From Roseospira goensis (GTDB lineage Bacteria > Pseudomonadota > Alphaproteobacteria > Rhodospirillales > Rhodospirillaceae), in NCBI RefSeq assembly GCF_014197795.1, contig NZ_JACIGI010000006.1:1-64000 (forward strand): 64,000 nucleotides of DNA, written 5' to 3'. The position numbers were made by a program, and so were the translations under genes. Under the pieces are notes generated by a model that did no database searches, was not told the origin of the DNA, and was given only the letters and a program-made list of their open reading frames with translations. Position 1 is the first letter of the stretch. Each line of letters opens with the position of its first letter. Shown here piece by piece: positions 51,529-61,830 of this stretch.

Positions 51529-53310
51529 TCACAGGCGCGGCGTCGGGGAGGGGGGCCATGGTGCGTGTCCGGGGGCGTGTCCATCGGTGTATCCGGCGTG
51601 GGGAGCAGCAGAAGTCGGCGCAGAGGGGTACGGCGGTGCCCCGGCTGCCGGCGGTGTCGGGGACGGGGGTGCGGCCGGACGGCCGGGCCACGGACCGGCC
51701 AGGGCTGGCGGGGCCGCTGTCCACGGGGCCGGGGCGACACCGCCGGGTGCGGCGGCGCCGTAGGCCCACGTCGGCACGGGCGCCGGGGCCGGACCCTGGG
51801 CCGGGTGTGCCCAGGCCTGCCATGCCGTCGGCGCCGGCGCGGGGGCCGGGGCCTGCGGGGCGACCTCGACGCCCACATGGGCCAGGGCATCGTGGATCGG
51901 GATGAAGAACCCGAGGCCCGCGCCCAGCCTGCGCGACCCCTCGCTGATGATCGCCACCGAGACGGCCACCACGTTGCCCCACGCGTCCACCAGGGGGCCG
52001 CCGCTATTGCCGGCGTGGATCGGCGTCGTGGCCTGGTAGACGTCCAGGCCCTTATGCGCGCCGCGCCGGTAGGCGCTGACGATGCCTTGGCTGACGGTCT
52101 GGCCGAGGGCGCGCGAGGCCGGCGTGCCGATGGCGTAGGTCGTCTCGGAGACCTGCGCCAGGGTGGGGCGGATCGGCAGCGCCTCGAAGCCGCGGCCGGC
52201 CACCTTCAGCAAGGCGACGTCGCGAACCGGATGGCGCCGTTCGACGCGCGCCCACAGCTCGCGGTCGTCGGAAAGGCGGACCCGGAACACCTCTCCGCCC
52301 TCGACCACGTGGGCGTTGGTCAGCAGCCAGCCATCGGGGGCCACGAAGAAGCCGCTGCCGTGGCCGGACAGCCCCAGCACGGTGACCGTGGCGGCGCGGA
52401 GGCGGTCGACATTCAGGGTCATGGGGGCGCGGAACAGGGCCGGTCCGGTGAGGGTCAGCCGGCCCGCGCCGCCCGGGGACGCCGCCGCGGGGATGAGCGC
52501 CGCGGCGCCGACGGCGAAGGCGTCGGCATCCGCTCGGCGCAGGGTTTCGCCCTTGGGAATGCCGGTGACGATCGCGCGCCGGAACGTGTTGTCGGCCGCC
52601 AACTGCGCCAGCGCATCGGTGAAGAGGCGGGCCAGCAGGGCGTCTTCGGCGGTGCCGGGGACAGGGTCGTCCAGCCTCGCGGTCGCGCTGACGGTGCCGG
52701 TGAAGACGACCTCCCGGGCGATCCGGTCCTGGACCTCGACGGTGAGGTCGGCGTCGGCACGCCCGCTGGTGCCGGCGTGGCGACCGGCGAGCGTCATGTG
52801 GCGGCACAGCGCGTAGCGCAGCGTCGTGATCCGGGCGGCCAGCGCGAACTCGGCGTCCCCGGCCGACGCGTCGAACAGGGAGTCGCGGCGGCCCGCCAGC
52901 GGGAACCCCAGGGCATCGCCCAGGACATCGACGAAGGCGCCGCGCACGGCGGCTGTGACGTCGCGGGCCTCGGCGGGGTCGGAGGGGGGCTGGCGGGGCG
53001 CCGCACAGACCAGGGAGGACCGGTAGGTCCGGCTGACGGCGCGCCGGCCCTGCACCACGTGGGACAGCGCCAGGGTCCCGGCGGCGGCGACCTGGGCCGG
53101 GGTCAGCGGGGGCACGTCGGGGGCCGGGCCGGCGTCCCGCACCGCGGAGCCGCCGCCACAGGCCGTCAGGCCGACGGTGCCGACCACGAGCAGCACCGCG
53201 CCGACCCGGCCCGGGCGCCGTTGGCAGGTCCCCCGGGAGGCCGCGGTGCGCCGCCGGTCGGCCGCTCTCGGCGCGCGCGACATGCGCGGCTCGCGCACAT
53301 CCACCCCCAT
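51529..53310 (-). CDS. Lipoprotein trypsin-like serine protease (S1C/HtrA-like) with Pro/Ala-rich tail
   Basis: The 593-residue predicted lipoprotein has a lipobox VGLTAC with Cys51. A region of unknown fold follows (60-300), then a trypsin-like domain with complete triad His334 (LLTNAHVV), Asp364 (RDVALLKV) and Ser436 (HAGNSGGPL). No PDZ domain follows; instead about 120 residues of Pro/Ala/Gly-rich sequence run to the C-terminus. It probably processes or senses envelope proteins. Start 53310 has GGGGGT upstream; ATG 53283 would also keep the lipobox. It sits on the opposite strand inside the his gene group. Confidence 0.8.
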   Translation of the reverse strand: MGVDVREPRMSRAPRAADRRRTAASRGTCQRRPGRVGAVLLVVGTVGLTACGGGSAVRDAGPAPDVPPLTPAQVAAAGTLALSHVVQGRRAVSRTYRSSLVCAAPRQPPSDPAEARDVTAAVRGAFVDVLGDALGFPLAGRRDSLFDASAGDAEFALAARITTLRYALCRHMTLAGRHAGTSGRADADLTVEVQDRIAREVVFTGTVSATARLDDPVPGTAEDALLARLFTDALAQLAADNTFRRAIVTGIPKGETLRRADADAFAVGAAALIPAAASPGGAGRLTLTGPALFRAPMTLNVDRLRAATVTVLGLSGHGSGFFVAPDGWLLTNAHVVEGGEVFRVRLSDDRELWARVERRHPVRDVALLKVAGRGFEALPIRPTLAQVSETTYAIGTPASRALGQTVSQGIVSAYRRGAHKGLDVYQATTPIHAGNSGGPLVDAWGNVVAVSVAIISEGSRRLGAGLGFFIPIHDALAHVGVEVAPQAPAPAPAPTAWQAWAHPAQGPAPAPVPTWAYGAAAPGGVAPAPWTAAPPALAGPWPGRPAAPPSPTPPAAGAPPYPSAPTSAAPHAGYTDGHAPGHAPWPPSPTPRL

Positions 53311-53532
53311 TGGCACCCCCAAGATGCACCTTTTGGTGATACGACTTTTATCGTACACGCAAAACATGGCATCTGTCACGCCCTTTGCGGGCTACACTCG
53401 CCCTGAGCAAGGCATTGTCGCGGCGTCCGTCGCGTCATCCCAGCGTTCCGGCGAGGGGCTTTCTCCCGCCCCGGCATCCTGATACAAGCAGGGCGCTGTT
53501 CGTCTCCCGCCCGGAGGGTCCACGGTCCCGTC

Positions 53533-54177
53533 ATGAGCGTCGCCATCATCGACTATGGCTCCGGAAACCTGCGCTCCGCCGCCAAAGCGTTCGAGCGCGC
53601 GGCGCTGGAAAGCAAGTCCGCGGCCCGCATCGTCGTCACCAGCCGGCCCGACGACGTGCGCCGGGCTGATCGTGTGGTGCTGCCCGGCGTGGGCGCGTTC
53701 GGCGACTGCAAGCGCGGCCTGGACGCGGTCGCCGGCATGGCCGAGGCCCTGACCGAGGCGGTCCGTGACCGCGGCCGTCCGTTCCTCGGCATCTGCGTGG
53801 GCATGCAGCTCATGGCCCGCGAGGGCCACGAACACGGCACCCACCCCGGCCTGGGCTGGATCGACGGCGTGGTGGATCCCATCCGGCCGGCCGATCCGGC
53901 CCTGAAGGTGCCCCACATGGGCTGGAACACGCTGACCCTGACACAGCCCGATCACCCGGTGCTGGCGGGGGTGCACAGCGGTCAGCATACCTATTTCGTG
54001 CACTCCTATGCCGTGGTGCTGGACGCGCCGGATCAGGCCCTGGCGACCACCGACTACGGCGGACCGATCACCGCCATGGTGGGCCGGGACACCATGGTCG
54101 GCACGCAATTCCATCCCGAGAAGAGCCAGGCCACCGGGCTGCGGCTGATCGCCAACTTCCTGCGCTGGACGCCGTGA
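53533..54177 (+). CDS. hisH: Imidazole glycerol phosphate synthase glutaminase HisH
   Basis: The 214-residue class I glutamine amidotransferase supplies ammonia to HisF. The nucleophile is Cys88 in [11 protein letters not shown], the His/Glu of the triad are in QFHPEKSQ, and the N-terminus is [11 protein letters not shown]. It is the first gene of the hisH-hisA-hisF-hisE run, whose promoter must lie in the 222-bp divergent gap with the protease gene. Confidence 0.96.
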   Translation: MSVAIIDYGSGNLRSAAKAFERAALESKSAARIVVTSRPDDVRRADRVVLPGVGAFGDCKRGLDAVAGMAEALTEAVRDRGRPFLGICVGMQLMAREGHEHGTHPGLGWIDGVVDPIRPADPALKVPHMGWNTLTLTQPDHPVLAGVHSGQHTYFVHSYAVVLDAPDQALATTDYGGPITAMVGRDTMVGTQFHPEKSQATGLRLIANFLRWTP

Positions 54178-54181
54178 CGCG

Positions 54182-54936
54182 ATGATCCTGTTTCCCGCCA
54201 TCGACCTGAAGGACGGTCAGTGTGTGCGCCTGCTCAAGGGCGACATGGACCGCGCCACCGTGTTCAACGACAGCCCCGGCGCCCAGGCCCGGCTGTTCGT
54301 CGATGCCGGCTGCCGTTGGCTGCATGTCGTCGACCTGAACGGTGCCTTCACCGGCCACCCCGTCAACGAGGCGCCGGTGGAGGCCATCCTCGCCGCGGCC
54401 GGCCACCGTGATGTGCCGGTGCAGCTCGGCGGCGGCATCCGCGACCTGTCGACCATCGAGTTCTGGCTGGAGAAGGGGGTCGCCCGCGTCATCCTGGGCA
54501 CCGTGGCGCTGCGCGACCCGGCGCTTGTGCGCAAGGCCTGCGCCGAGTTCCCGGGCCGGATCGCGGTCGGCATCGACGCCCGCGACGGCCGCGTGGCGGT
54601 CGAGGGCTGGGCCGAGACCTCCACCGTGACCGCGCTGGATCTGGCACTGCGGTTCGAGGACGCGGGCGTTGACGCCATCATCCACACCGACATCGACCGC
54701 GACGGCGTCATGCAGGGGCCCAACCTGGAGGCCACCGCCGCCCTGGCCGCGCGCCTGACCACGCCGGTGATCCTGTCCGGCGGCATCGCGTCGCTGGACG
54801 ACGTGCGCGCGGTGGCGCGGCGGCGGGCCAGCGGCCTGGTCGGCGTCATCAGCGGCCGCGCCCTGTATGACGGCCGCCTCGACCTGGCGGCGGCGCTGCG
54901 GGTGCTGGCCGACACCGACGGCAACGGGGCCGCGCC

Positions 54937-54943
<7 letters not shown>
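54182..54943 (+). CDS. hisA: ProFAR isomerase HisA
   Basis: The 253-residue beta/alpha barrel does the Amadori rearrangement of ProFAR to PRFAR. Catalytic Asp8 is in [14 protein letters not shown] and the second Asp is in [14 protein letters not shown]. The phosphate sites are LGGGIRDL and [10 protein letters not shown]. It starts 4 bp after hisH. Confidence 0.96.
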
Positions 54944-55699
<756 letters not shown>

Positions 55700-55719
<20 letters not shown>

Positions 55720-56059
55720 CGGCGCCGCGGCGCCGCCCGATGGGCGCGTGCTCGACCACCTGAGTCGGGTGGTGGATAGCCGCAAGGGCGCGGACCCGGC
55801 GGAGTCGTACACCGCCAAGCTGTTCGCGCGCGGCCCCGCCAAGATTGCCCAGAAGCTGGGCGAGGAGGCCACCGAGGTGGTGGTGGCCTCGCTGGCCGAA
55901 GGCCCCGACGCCGTGGTCACCGAGAGCGCCGACCTGTTGTATCACCTCGCGGTGCTGTGGGCGCAGGCCGGGGTGGCGCCGGAGGCGGTGTGGACCGAAC
56001 TGGCGCGCCGCTTCGGCACCTCGGGCCTGGAGGAGAAGGCGGGCCGAACCGCCGAATAG
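55700..56059 (+). CDS. hisE: Phosphoribosyl-ATP pyrophosphatase HisE
   Basis: The 119-residue all-alpha MazG-like pyrophosphatase acts at step 2 of histidine synthesis. Metal-binding helices are seen in [14 protein letters not shown] and [14 protein letters not shown]. About ten extra residues precede the family core. The start overlaps hisF by 20 bases. A palindrome array begins nine bases after the stop. Confidence 0.95.
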
Positions 56060-56067
56060 TGGCCCGG

Positions 56068-56291
56068 CGCCCACGCGGGAGCGTGGGCGCGAGGGATGAT
56101 ATGGCGCCCACGCGGGAGCGTGGGCGCGAGGGATGATATGGCGCCCACGCGGGAGCGTGGGCGCGAGGGATGTTATGGCGCCCACGCGGGAGCGTGGGCG
56201 CGAGACCCCGATTTCTCGGTCCCACGCTCCGGCGTGGGACCGCGTGGGCGTGAGAGTCCCTCTCTCGGTCCCACGCTCCGGCGTGGGACCG
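56068..56291. repeat. Array of GC-rich palindromes (BIME-like), locus 3
   Basis: Four A palindromes (core CCCACGC-GGGA-GCGTGGG) start at 56068, 56105, 56142 and 56179, an exact 37-bp period with linker CGAGGGATGATATGG. They are followed by two B palindromes (core CCCACGC-TCCG-GCGTGGG) at 56217-56242 and 56266-56291 with a partial A between. It fills the gap between convergent hisE and the osmolyte transporter ATPase gene and may end both transcripts. Confidence 0.92.
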
Positions 56292-56302
56292 CGCCCAGCG
56301 CC

Positions 56303-57406
56303 CTACGACGTCAGCACCGACGCCCGCGCGTCCGACGGCCCCACGTTGGGCCGCTCGATCGCGCGCAGGATCTCCGGCAACCCCACCGAGCCCACCACGC
56401 CGCGCTCGGCCACGTGCACCGGGCGACGGCCCGACGGGTCCTCGTGGAAGAAGGTCAAGGCCTCTTCCAGCGTCGCCTGCGCCGACAGCACGGCCCCGCG
56501 CGCGCCCTTGATCTCCGCACTCGTCACCGCCTTCACGCGCAGCACGCGGGCGCGGTTGATGTCCTTGACGAAGTCGGCGATGTAGGCGTCGGCGGGCCGC
56601 ATCACGATCTCGGGCGTGGTGCCCTCCTGAACCACGGCGCCGTCGCGCAGGATGGCGATGCGGTCGCCGATGCGCAGCGCCTCGTCCAGGTCGTGGGTGA
56701 TGAACACAATGGTCTTCTTCAACTCGCCCTGCAGGGTCAGCAACACGTCCTGCATGTCGGTGCGGATGAGCGGATCGAGCGCCGAGAACGCCTCGTCCAT
56801 CAGCAGGATGTCGCAGTCGGTGGCGAGCGCGCGGGCCAGCCCCACGCGCTGCTGCATGCCGCCGGACAGGGCGGCGGGGTAGCGCTGCTCGAAGCCGGTC
56901 AGGCCGACCCGCTCGATCCAGACGCGGGCGCGGTCCTCCGCCGCGCGCCGGCCGAGCCCCTGCACGCGCAGACCGTAGGCCACGTTGCCCAGCACGGTGC
57001 GGTGCGGGTGCAGGGCGAAGCGCTGGAACACCATGCTGGCGCGGTGGCGCCGGAAGTGCCGCAGGGCGGCCCCCGACAGCGCCGTGACCTCGGCGCCGTC
57101 GATCAGGATACTGCCGGCGGTGGGGTCGATCAGGCGGTTCAGGTGGCGGATCAGCGTGGACTTGCCCGACCCCGACAGGCCCATGACCACGTGCACGTCG
57201 CCGGCGCGCACGGTCATCGAGATGTCGTCCAGCCCCAGCACGTGGCCGTGCCGCTCCAGCAGTTCGGTCTTGCCCACGCCCTGCTCGCGCACCAGCGGCA
57301 GAACGCCGGCGGGGTTCGGGCCGAAGATCTTGTACAGATCGCGGATGATGATCTTGTCCTCGCCCGCGGCGGCGTCCGCCGGCGGCGTTCGGTCAGCGCG
57401 TCTCAT
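56303..57406 (-). CDS. proV: Glycine betaine/proline ABC transporter ATPase (ProV-type)
   Basis: The 367-residue ATPase has Walker A VMGLSGSGKSTLIRHLNR, Q-loop MVFQRFALHPHRTV, signature LSGGMQQRVGLARAL, Walker B LLMDEAFSALD and His switch VFITHDLDEALRIGDRI. The ProV-type N-terminal extension (IFGPNPAGVLPLV) and about 90 C-terminal residues of a CBS-like region are present. Compatible-solute import is inferred from family and the full VWX set. ATG 57406 overlaps the proW end by 14 bases. Confidence 0.92.
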   Translation of the reverse strand: MRRADRTPPADAAAGEDKIIIRDLYKIFGPNPAGVLPLVREQGVGKTELLERHGHVLGLDDISMTVRAGDVHVVMGLSGSGKSTLIRHLNRLIDPTAGSILIDGAEVTALSGAALRHFRRHRASMVFQRFALHPHRTVLGNVAYGLRVQGLGRRAAEDRARVWIERVGLTGFEQRYPAALSGGMQQRVGLARALATDCDILLMDEAFSALDPLIRTDMQDVLLTLQGELKKTIVFITHDLDEALRIGDRIAILRDGAVVQEGTTPEIVMRPADAYIADFVKDINRARVLRVKAVTSAEIKGARGAVLSAQATLEEALTFFHEDPSGRRPVHVAERGVVGSVGLPEILRAIERPNVGPSDARASVLTS

Positions 57407-58286
57407 CGCGGTACCTCTGCAACCGGCGGCCGTAGGACTGGGTGACGCGGTCGAAGATGATCGCCAGCATGACCACGGCGAGGCCGTTCAGCACGCCCAT
57501 GGCGAAGTACTGGTTGGTGACCGCGCGCAGCACCGGCTGGCCCAGGCCCTTGACCCCGATCATTGAGGCCACGACGACCATCGCCAGCGCCATCATGATG
57601 GTCTGATTGACCCCGGCCATGATGTTCGGCAGCGCCAGCGGCACCTGAACACCCCACAGCCGTTGCCACGGGCTGGCGCCGAAGGCGTCGGTGGCCTCCA
57701 GGACCTCCTTGTCCACGAGCCGGATACCGAGATCGGTCAGGCGGATGACCGGGGGGATGGCGTAGACCACCACCGCCATCAGCCCCGGCACCTTGCCCAG
57801 ACCCAGCAGCATGACCACCGGGATCAGGTAGACGAAGCTGGGCATGGTCTGCATGACGTCGAGCACCGGCACCACCGCGGCCTTCAGCCGGTCGGAGCGC
57901 GACAGCAGAATGCCGATGGGAATCCCGACGACCACGGCGATCAGGGTGCACACCGAGATCATCGCCATGGTGCGCATGGTGTCTTCCCACATGCCCAGGT
58001 AGCCGATGAGCAGGAAGGAGGCCACCACCAGGGCCACCAGCCGCCAGCCGCGGCTGGCGCCGTAGGCCAGGGCGGCGACGGCCAGGATCACCAGCCACCA
58101 GGGGGCGCCGAGCAGAAGCTGCTCGAACCACACCATCAGGCGCAGCAGCGGCGTGAAGGCGTCCTCGATGGCGGCGCCGTAGGTGCGGGTGAAGGCCCGG
58201 TACGCCTCATCGATGGCGCGATTGAACGCGCGCAGCGACTCGTCGTCCATGGCCGGGAAGTCGATCAGCCAGTTTGGCTCCGCCAT
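57393..58286 (-). CDS. proW: Glycine betaine/proline ABC transporter permease (ProW-type)
   Basis: The 297-residue permease has an N-terminal cytoplasmic region with W-L-I-D-F-P (WLIDFPAMDDESLRAFN), about six membrane spans, and the EAA-like loop EATDAFGASPWQRLWGVQVPLALPNIMAGVNQTIM. QTMPSFVYLIPVVMLLGLGKVPG is typical of ProW/OpuAB. GGAGG precedes the ATG. It lies between proX and proV on one transcript. Confidence 0.93.
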   Translation of the reverse strand: MAEPNWLIDFPAMDDESLRAFNRAIDEAYRAFTRTYGAAIEDAFTPLLRLMVWFEQLLLGAPWWLVILAVAALAYGASRGWRLVALVVASFLLIGYLGMWEDTMRTMAMISVCTLIAVVVGIPIGILLSRSDRLKAAVVPVLDVMQTMPSFVYLIPVVMLLGLGKVPGLMAVVVYAIPPVIRLTDLGIRLVDKEVLEATDAFGASPWQRLWGVQVPLALPNIMAGVNQTIMMALAMVVVASMIGVKGLGQPVLRAVTNQYFAMGVLNGLAVVMLAIIFDRVTQSYGRRLQRYRDETR

Positions 58287-58407
58287 CGGTCGGATCCTCC
58301 GATGGGCCCCGTCAATCGCCCTCGGGGCGGGCGGGGGCGACGGGCGCGGGGCCGGGCGCGATCCCGCCGCGCGACCGCGCGCGCGGTCGCACCCGGCTCT
58401 CGACGGT

Positions 58408-59415
58408 CTACAGCGCCGCCTTCACGGTCTCCGCCACGTCGGCCGGAACCCAGTCGGTCCAGACCTCGGGGTAGGTCTCCAGGAAATGGAGCGCGCCGGC
58501 CTCGCCGGTGGCCTGGTTGTCCTCCTGCCACGCCAGGACGGCGTTGATGACGTCGTTGGGGATGGTGACGCTGGAGACGAAGGCGTAGGCGTCGGGGTTG
58601 TTCTCCGCGAACGCGGTCGTGGTCAGCGTGAGCACCTCCGAGGACGGGTACATGTTGGGCTGCGGATCCGCGCAGTCGCGGCTGGTGACGCAGTCCCAGG
58701 TCTCCGGATCGTGGTCCATGCCGCCGATCATGACCATGTCATACTTGCCCATCACCGGGGTCGGCTCGAAGTAATAGGCGAAGATCGGCTCGCGGCGCTC
58801 GTACGCCTTGGCGATGGCGCCGGCCAGACCGGGACCGGAGCCGGGATCGAACATGGTGTAGCCGGCCTCGTCCAGGCCGTAGGCCTCGAACAGGTTTTCG
58901 TTGACGATCTGGCACTGCCAGCCCGACGGGCAGGTGTAGAAGCGGCCCTTGCCCGGCTCTTCCTGGTCGGGGAAGAGCTGCGCGTTCTGGCGGATGCCCT
59001 CGATGGTCGCCAGTTCGGGGTGCTCGTCGACCATGTACGCCGGTACGAACCAGCCCTCCTGGCCGCCGTCCTCCAGCGTGCGGGTGGCCACCTTGACGCG
59101 GCCTTCGGCTTCGGCCTCGGCGATCACCTCCTTGGCGGCGTTGGGCCAGATCTCGGGCGCCAGGTCCGGTTCGCCCTTCTCGGTCATGGACGTGATGGTC
59201 GGCACCGTATCGCCCGGCACCAGTTCGGCGTCGCAGCCGTAGCCCTCGTTGAGGACGATCTTCTGCAGGTTGGCGAGCATGGCCGCCGAGGTCCAGCTCA
59301 TCTCGGCGATGGTGACCCGGCCGCAGTCCTCGGCGGCCGCGGCCGCGGTCGGCGTGGCGAGAACGGCCAGCGACGTCGCCGCCATGGCGGCGGCGCCCGC
59401 GATCAGCGTGTGCAT
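58408..59415 (-). CDS. proX: Glycine betaine/proline-type substrate-binding protein (ProX-type)
   Basis: The 335-residue periplasmic protein has a signal peptide with cleavage after TPTAAAAA (about 27), then EDCGRVTIAEMSW. Aromatic residues expected for a betaine box occur in EMSWTSAA, QEGWFVPAYMV, PSGWQCQIVNE and AYYFEPTPVMG. The ligand could be betaine, proline betaine or choline. It is first gene of the transporter operon, 121 bp from proW. Confidence 0.88.
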   Translation of the reverse strand: MHTLIAGAAAMAATSLAVLATPTAAAAAEDCGRVTIAEMSWTSAAMLANLQKIVLNEGYGCDAELVPGDTVPTITSMTEKGEPDLAPEIWPNAAKEVIAEAEAEGRVKVATRTLEDGGQEGWFVPAYMVDEHPELATIEGIRQNAQLFPDQEEPGKGRFYTCPSGWQCQIVNENLFEAYGLDEAGYTMFDPGSGPGLAGAIAKAYERREPIFAYYFEPTPVMGKYDMVMIGGMDHDPETWDCVTSRDCADPQPNMYPSSEVLTLTTTAFAENNPDAYAFVSSVTIPNDVINAVLAWQEDNQATGEAGALHFLETYPEVWTDWVPADVAETVKAAL

Positions 59416-59597
59416 GATGGACTCGTCCCTGTTCCGGTGGCGCTTGGGGTGTCGGTTGTCAGTGAGGGTGGTCCCAGGGTGCGGAACACGTGGCACCGGA
59501 GCCGGGCGGGCGCAATGGCCGCGCCGCTCCCCCGCAAGCTGTCGACAAGCCTAGCGGCCCTGGCCGGAATGTGCAAACCCCGGGGATGTGTGCGGAT

Positions 59598-60539
59598 TCA
59601 CGCGGCCGGCGCTGCCGCCTCCAGCACCGCGTCGAGCAGCGCCAGGAACTGGCCGCGCATGGGGTCGGCCTCGCGGTAGATCTCGTGGCAGGCGCCTTCG
59701 ATCTCGACCAGCCGGGCGTTGGGCAGGCGCTCGGCCAGGCGGCGGATGGCGCGGTTGCTGACGATCCGCTCCTCGCTCGCCAGGGCGATGCCGACCGGCT
59801 GGGTGACCGCGGACCAGTCCTGACGCTCCAGGGTGGCGATGGAGGCGCGGGCGGCCCGCACCCAGCCCCAGGTGGCGCCGCCGAGGGCCAGGTCCGGATT
59901 GGCCGCGATCTGGTCCAGCCCGGCCTGGAAGGCGTCCGGGTCGTGCGTCACCACGTTGCCCTCGAAGCGCTCGCGCTCCGGCGTCCAGCGTTCGCCGCCG
60001 GCGACGTAGTCGGTGGCGCGGCCGCGCCGGATCGCCGCGGCGGTGAGGGCGTCGGCCACCCAGGCCGGGGCGCAGCCGTGGTGGATGCCGACCATCGGTG
60101 CGCTCAGCACGACGCCGGCGAAGCGCGCGGGCTGGCGGGCCAGCAGCCGTAGCGCCAGGTGTCCGCCCATCGAATGTCCGACCAGCACCAGCGGATCGTC
60201 GCCCACGTCGGGGCCGACGCGGCTCTCCAGCAGCGCGTCGGCATCGGCCAGGTAGGTCTCGAAGCGGTCGATGTGGCCCTTGTGGCGGTCGGGCAGGGGC
60301 CGCGGCGAGAGCCCCTGCCCGCGCCAGTCCAGCGTCCAGACCGTCCACCCCTGCGCCCGTATATGGTCGATCAACGCCAGGTGCTTCTCGATGAATTCGG
60401 TGCGGCCGTTGAACAGCAGCACGACGCCGCGCCGCGGCCCCCGGGCCAGCCAGCGCGCGGCCCGCAGCTCGGCGCCGTCGGGGGCGGTGACCCACAGGGT
60501 TTGTCCGCCGGTGGAGTCGATCGAGGGCAGGGTGTCCAT
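59598..60539 (-). CDS. Alpha/beta hydrolase, lysophospholipase/monoacylglycerol lipase-like
   Basis: The 313-residue serine hydrolase has the elbow VGHSMGGHLAL with Ser123, the oxyanion strand LFNGRTEFIEKH (unusual N-G-R-T in place of H-G), TLDWRGQGLSPRP, and the late His in IEGACHEIYREADPMR. It resembles PldB-type lysophospholipases. The substrate is not known. It lies 30 bp after a ParA-like gene on the same strand. Confidence 0.82.
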   Translation of the reverse strand: MDTLPSIDSTGGQTLWVTAPDGAELRAARWLARGPRRGVVLLFNGRTEFIEKHLALIDHIRAQGWTVWTLDWRGQGLSPRPLPDRHKGHIDRFETYLADADALLESRVGPDVGDDPLVLVGHSMGGHLALRLLARQPARFAGVVLSAPMVGIHHGCAPAWVADALTAAAIRRGRATDYVAGGERWTPERERFEGNVVTHDPDAFQAGLDQIAANPDLALGGATWGWVRAARASIATLERQDWSAVTQPVGIALASEERIVSNRAIRRLAERLPNARLVEIEGACHEIYREADPMRGQFLALLDAVLEAAAPAA

Positions 60540-60568
60540 CGCGGGGCTCTCCTGGTTTGTGCTTGGCG

Positions 60569-61222
60569 TCAGCGTCGCTTCTCCCGGCCCTTCAGGGTGG
60601 CCAGGACCTCGGTCGCGAGCGCCCCGATCTCGCGCGCGGCCGTCGACGAGGGCTGGTATTCCACCACGCCCTTGCCCTCCATCATGCTGGCGGCGTAGGC
60701 GACGCGGTTGCCCATCTTGGTGTGGGCGATGGGCAGGCCCTCCTCCAGCAGCCTCTCCAGCAGGATGTCCGGCAGCTTGCCGCGCGGCGGCATGCGGTTC
60801 ATGACGATCAGCGCGGCGGTGTTCTCGGTTTCCGCCATATGCACCGTGGGCTGGGTAGCCCACAGGTCCATGGGGCTGGGCTGGATCGGCAGCAGCAGCA
60901 TGTCGCCGGCGCGCACGGCGGCGCGGGCGTCGGTCTCGGCGTGCGGCGGCGTGTCGACGATCACGATGTCGAAGCGGTGGCGCAGCCGGTCCAACTCGGT
61001 GCCCAGGCGCCAGCCCGCCACGTCGGACAGGTGCAGCGCCACCCCGTCGGGATAGTGCGCCGCGCGCCAGGCGTGCCAGGCGGCCAGGCTGCGTTGCGGG
61101 TCGATGTCCACGATGGCGACGCTGTTCTTGCGCCGGGCCCAGGTGACGGCCAGTTGCGCGGCCAGCGTGGTCTTGCCGGCGCCGCCCTTCTGCTGGGCCA
61201 CGGTGATGATACGCGCCGCCAT
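60569..61222 (-). CDS. ParA/MinD-family ATPase
   Basis: The 217-residue deviant-Walker ATPase has K-G-G-A-G-K-T-T (12-19), VAIVDIDPQRSLAAWHAW, and IVIVDTPPHAETDARAAV. There is no ParB or plasmid partition gene nearby, so this is probably an orphan chromosomal ParA that positions another cargo (such as chemoreceptors, or cell-surface or storage structures). GAGGAGCGGCGG precedes the ATG. Confidence 0.88.
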   Translation of the reverse strand: MAARIITVAQQKGGAGKTTLAAQLAVTWARRKNSVAIVDIDPQRSLAAWHAWRAAHYPDGVALHLSDVAGWRLGTELDRLRHRFDIVIVDTPPHAETDARAAVRAGDMLLLPIQPSPMDLWATQPTVHMAETENTAALIVMNRMPPRGKLPDILLERLLEEGLPIAHTKMGNRVAYAASMMEGKGVVEYQPSSTAAREIGALATEVLATLKGREKRR

Positions 61223-61318
61223 CCGCCGCTCCTCGCTAGGCTTTGGGGTCCTGCTCCGATTCCGGTCCGGATGGTAGTCCCCCCGGGGGCGGCGGGAAAG
61301 GCCCGAACCGGGTCAGGT

Positions 61319-61819
61319 CTATCGGAACAACACTCCCTGACGGGGATCGGGGCGGGGATCGGGGCGGCGATCGGGGCGGGCATCGCCGGCGGGACCCGTC
61401 AGGTGCCGCACCGGCGCACCGGTGCGGGCGGCGAGGGCGGCGGCCACGGCCCGGCGATGGCAGCCGGCCGGGTCCCGTTCCAGACACAGCAGCACCACCG
61501 GCCCGGCCTCCGCCACCAGGGCCGAGGCGGCATCCAGGGCCGCGCGTCCGGCGGGCGCCGCCAGGTGCGCCGCCATGTCCGGGCCGCCGGTGTGGTCGGT
61601 CCTGGCCGGGTTCCCGAGCCCGGCCAGATGGACGTAGCGCAGCCCGGCCTCCGCCACGGCGGCCGCCAGGGCGCGCTTGGTGAAGGCGGGCCGGCGCGAC
61701 CACGGCACGGCGCGCACGTCGATGACGGTGCGCACTCCCGCCCCTGTCAGGGTGGCCAGCAGGGCGGCGGGGCTGCTGCCCTGGTAGCCGATGGTGAGGA
61801 TCGGTTCGGCGCCGTCCAT
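61319..61819 (-). CDS. DUF488-family protein
   Basis: The 166-residue protein has ILTIGYQGSSPAALLATL, VIDVRAVPWSRRPAFTKRAL and LLCLERDPAGCHRRAVAAAL with the conserved Cys pair, all typical of DUF488. The biochemical role is unknown. The C-terminus is a repetitive Arg/Asp/Pro run encoded by 12-nt repeats. It starts 11 bp after the cyclase gene stop, so the two are likely co-transcribed. Confidence 0.85.
   Translation of the reverse strand: MDGAEPILTIGYQGSSPAALLATLTGAGVRTVIDVRAVPWSRRPAFTKRALAAAVAEAGLRYVHLAGLGNPARTDHTGGPDMAAHLAAPAGRAALDAASALVAEAGPVVLLCLERDPAGCHRRAVAAALAARTGAPVRHLTGPAGDARPDRRPDPRPDPRQGVLFR
61342..61377. repeat. 12-nt tandem repeat inside the DUF488 gene
   Basis: GGGGATCGGGGC occurs twice exactly and once as GGCGATCGGGGC, followed by a decayed fourth unit. 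In protein it yields repeated four-residue units of Asp, Arg and Pro near the C-terminus. Length is a multiple of three, so slippage would change tail length without a frameshift. Confidence 0.85.
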
Positions 61820-61830
61820 GGTGGCCCCGC

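Noticed and set aside
56068-56200. CRISPR array (four regularly spaced repeats, 37-bp period)
   Set aside because: The intervals between repeats are the same sequence, the repeats are perfect palindromes, and there are no cas genes or leader.
60569-61222. Plasmid partition locus suggested by the ParA-like gene
   Set aside because: No ParB, parS-like repeats or replication genes are nearby, and surrounding genes are chromosomal housekeeping genes.
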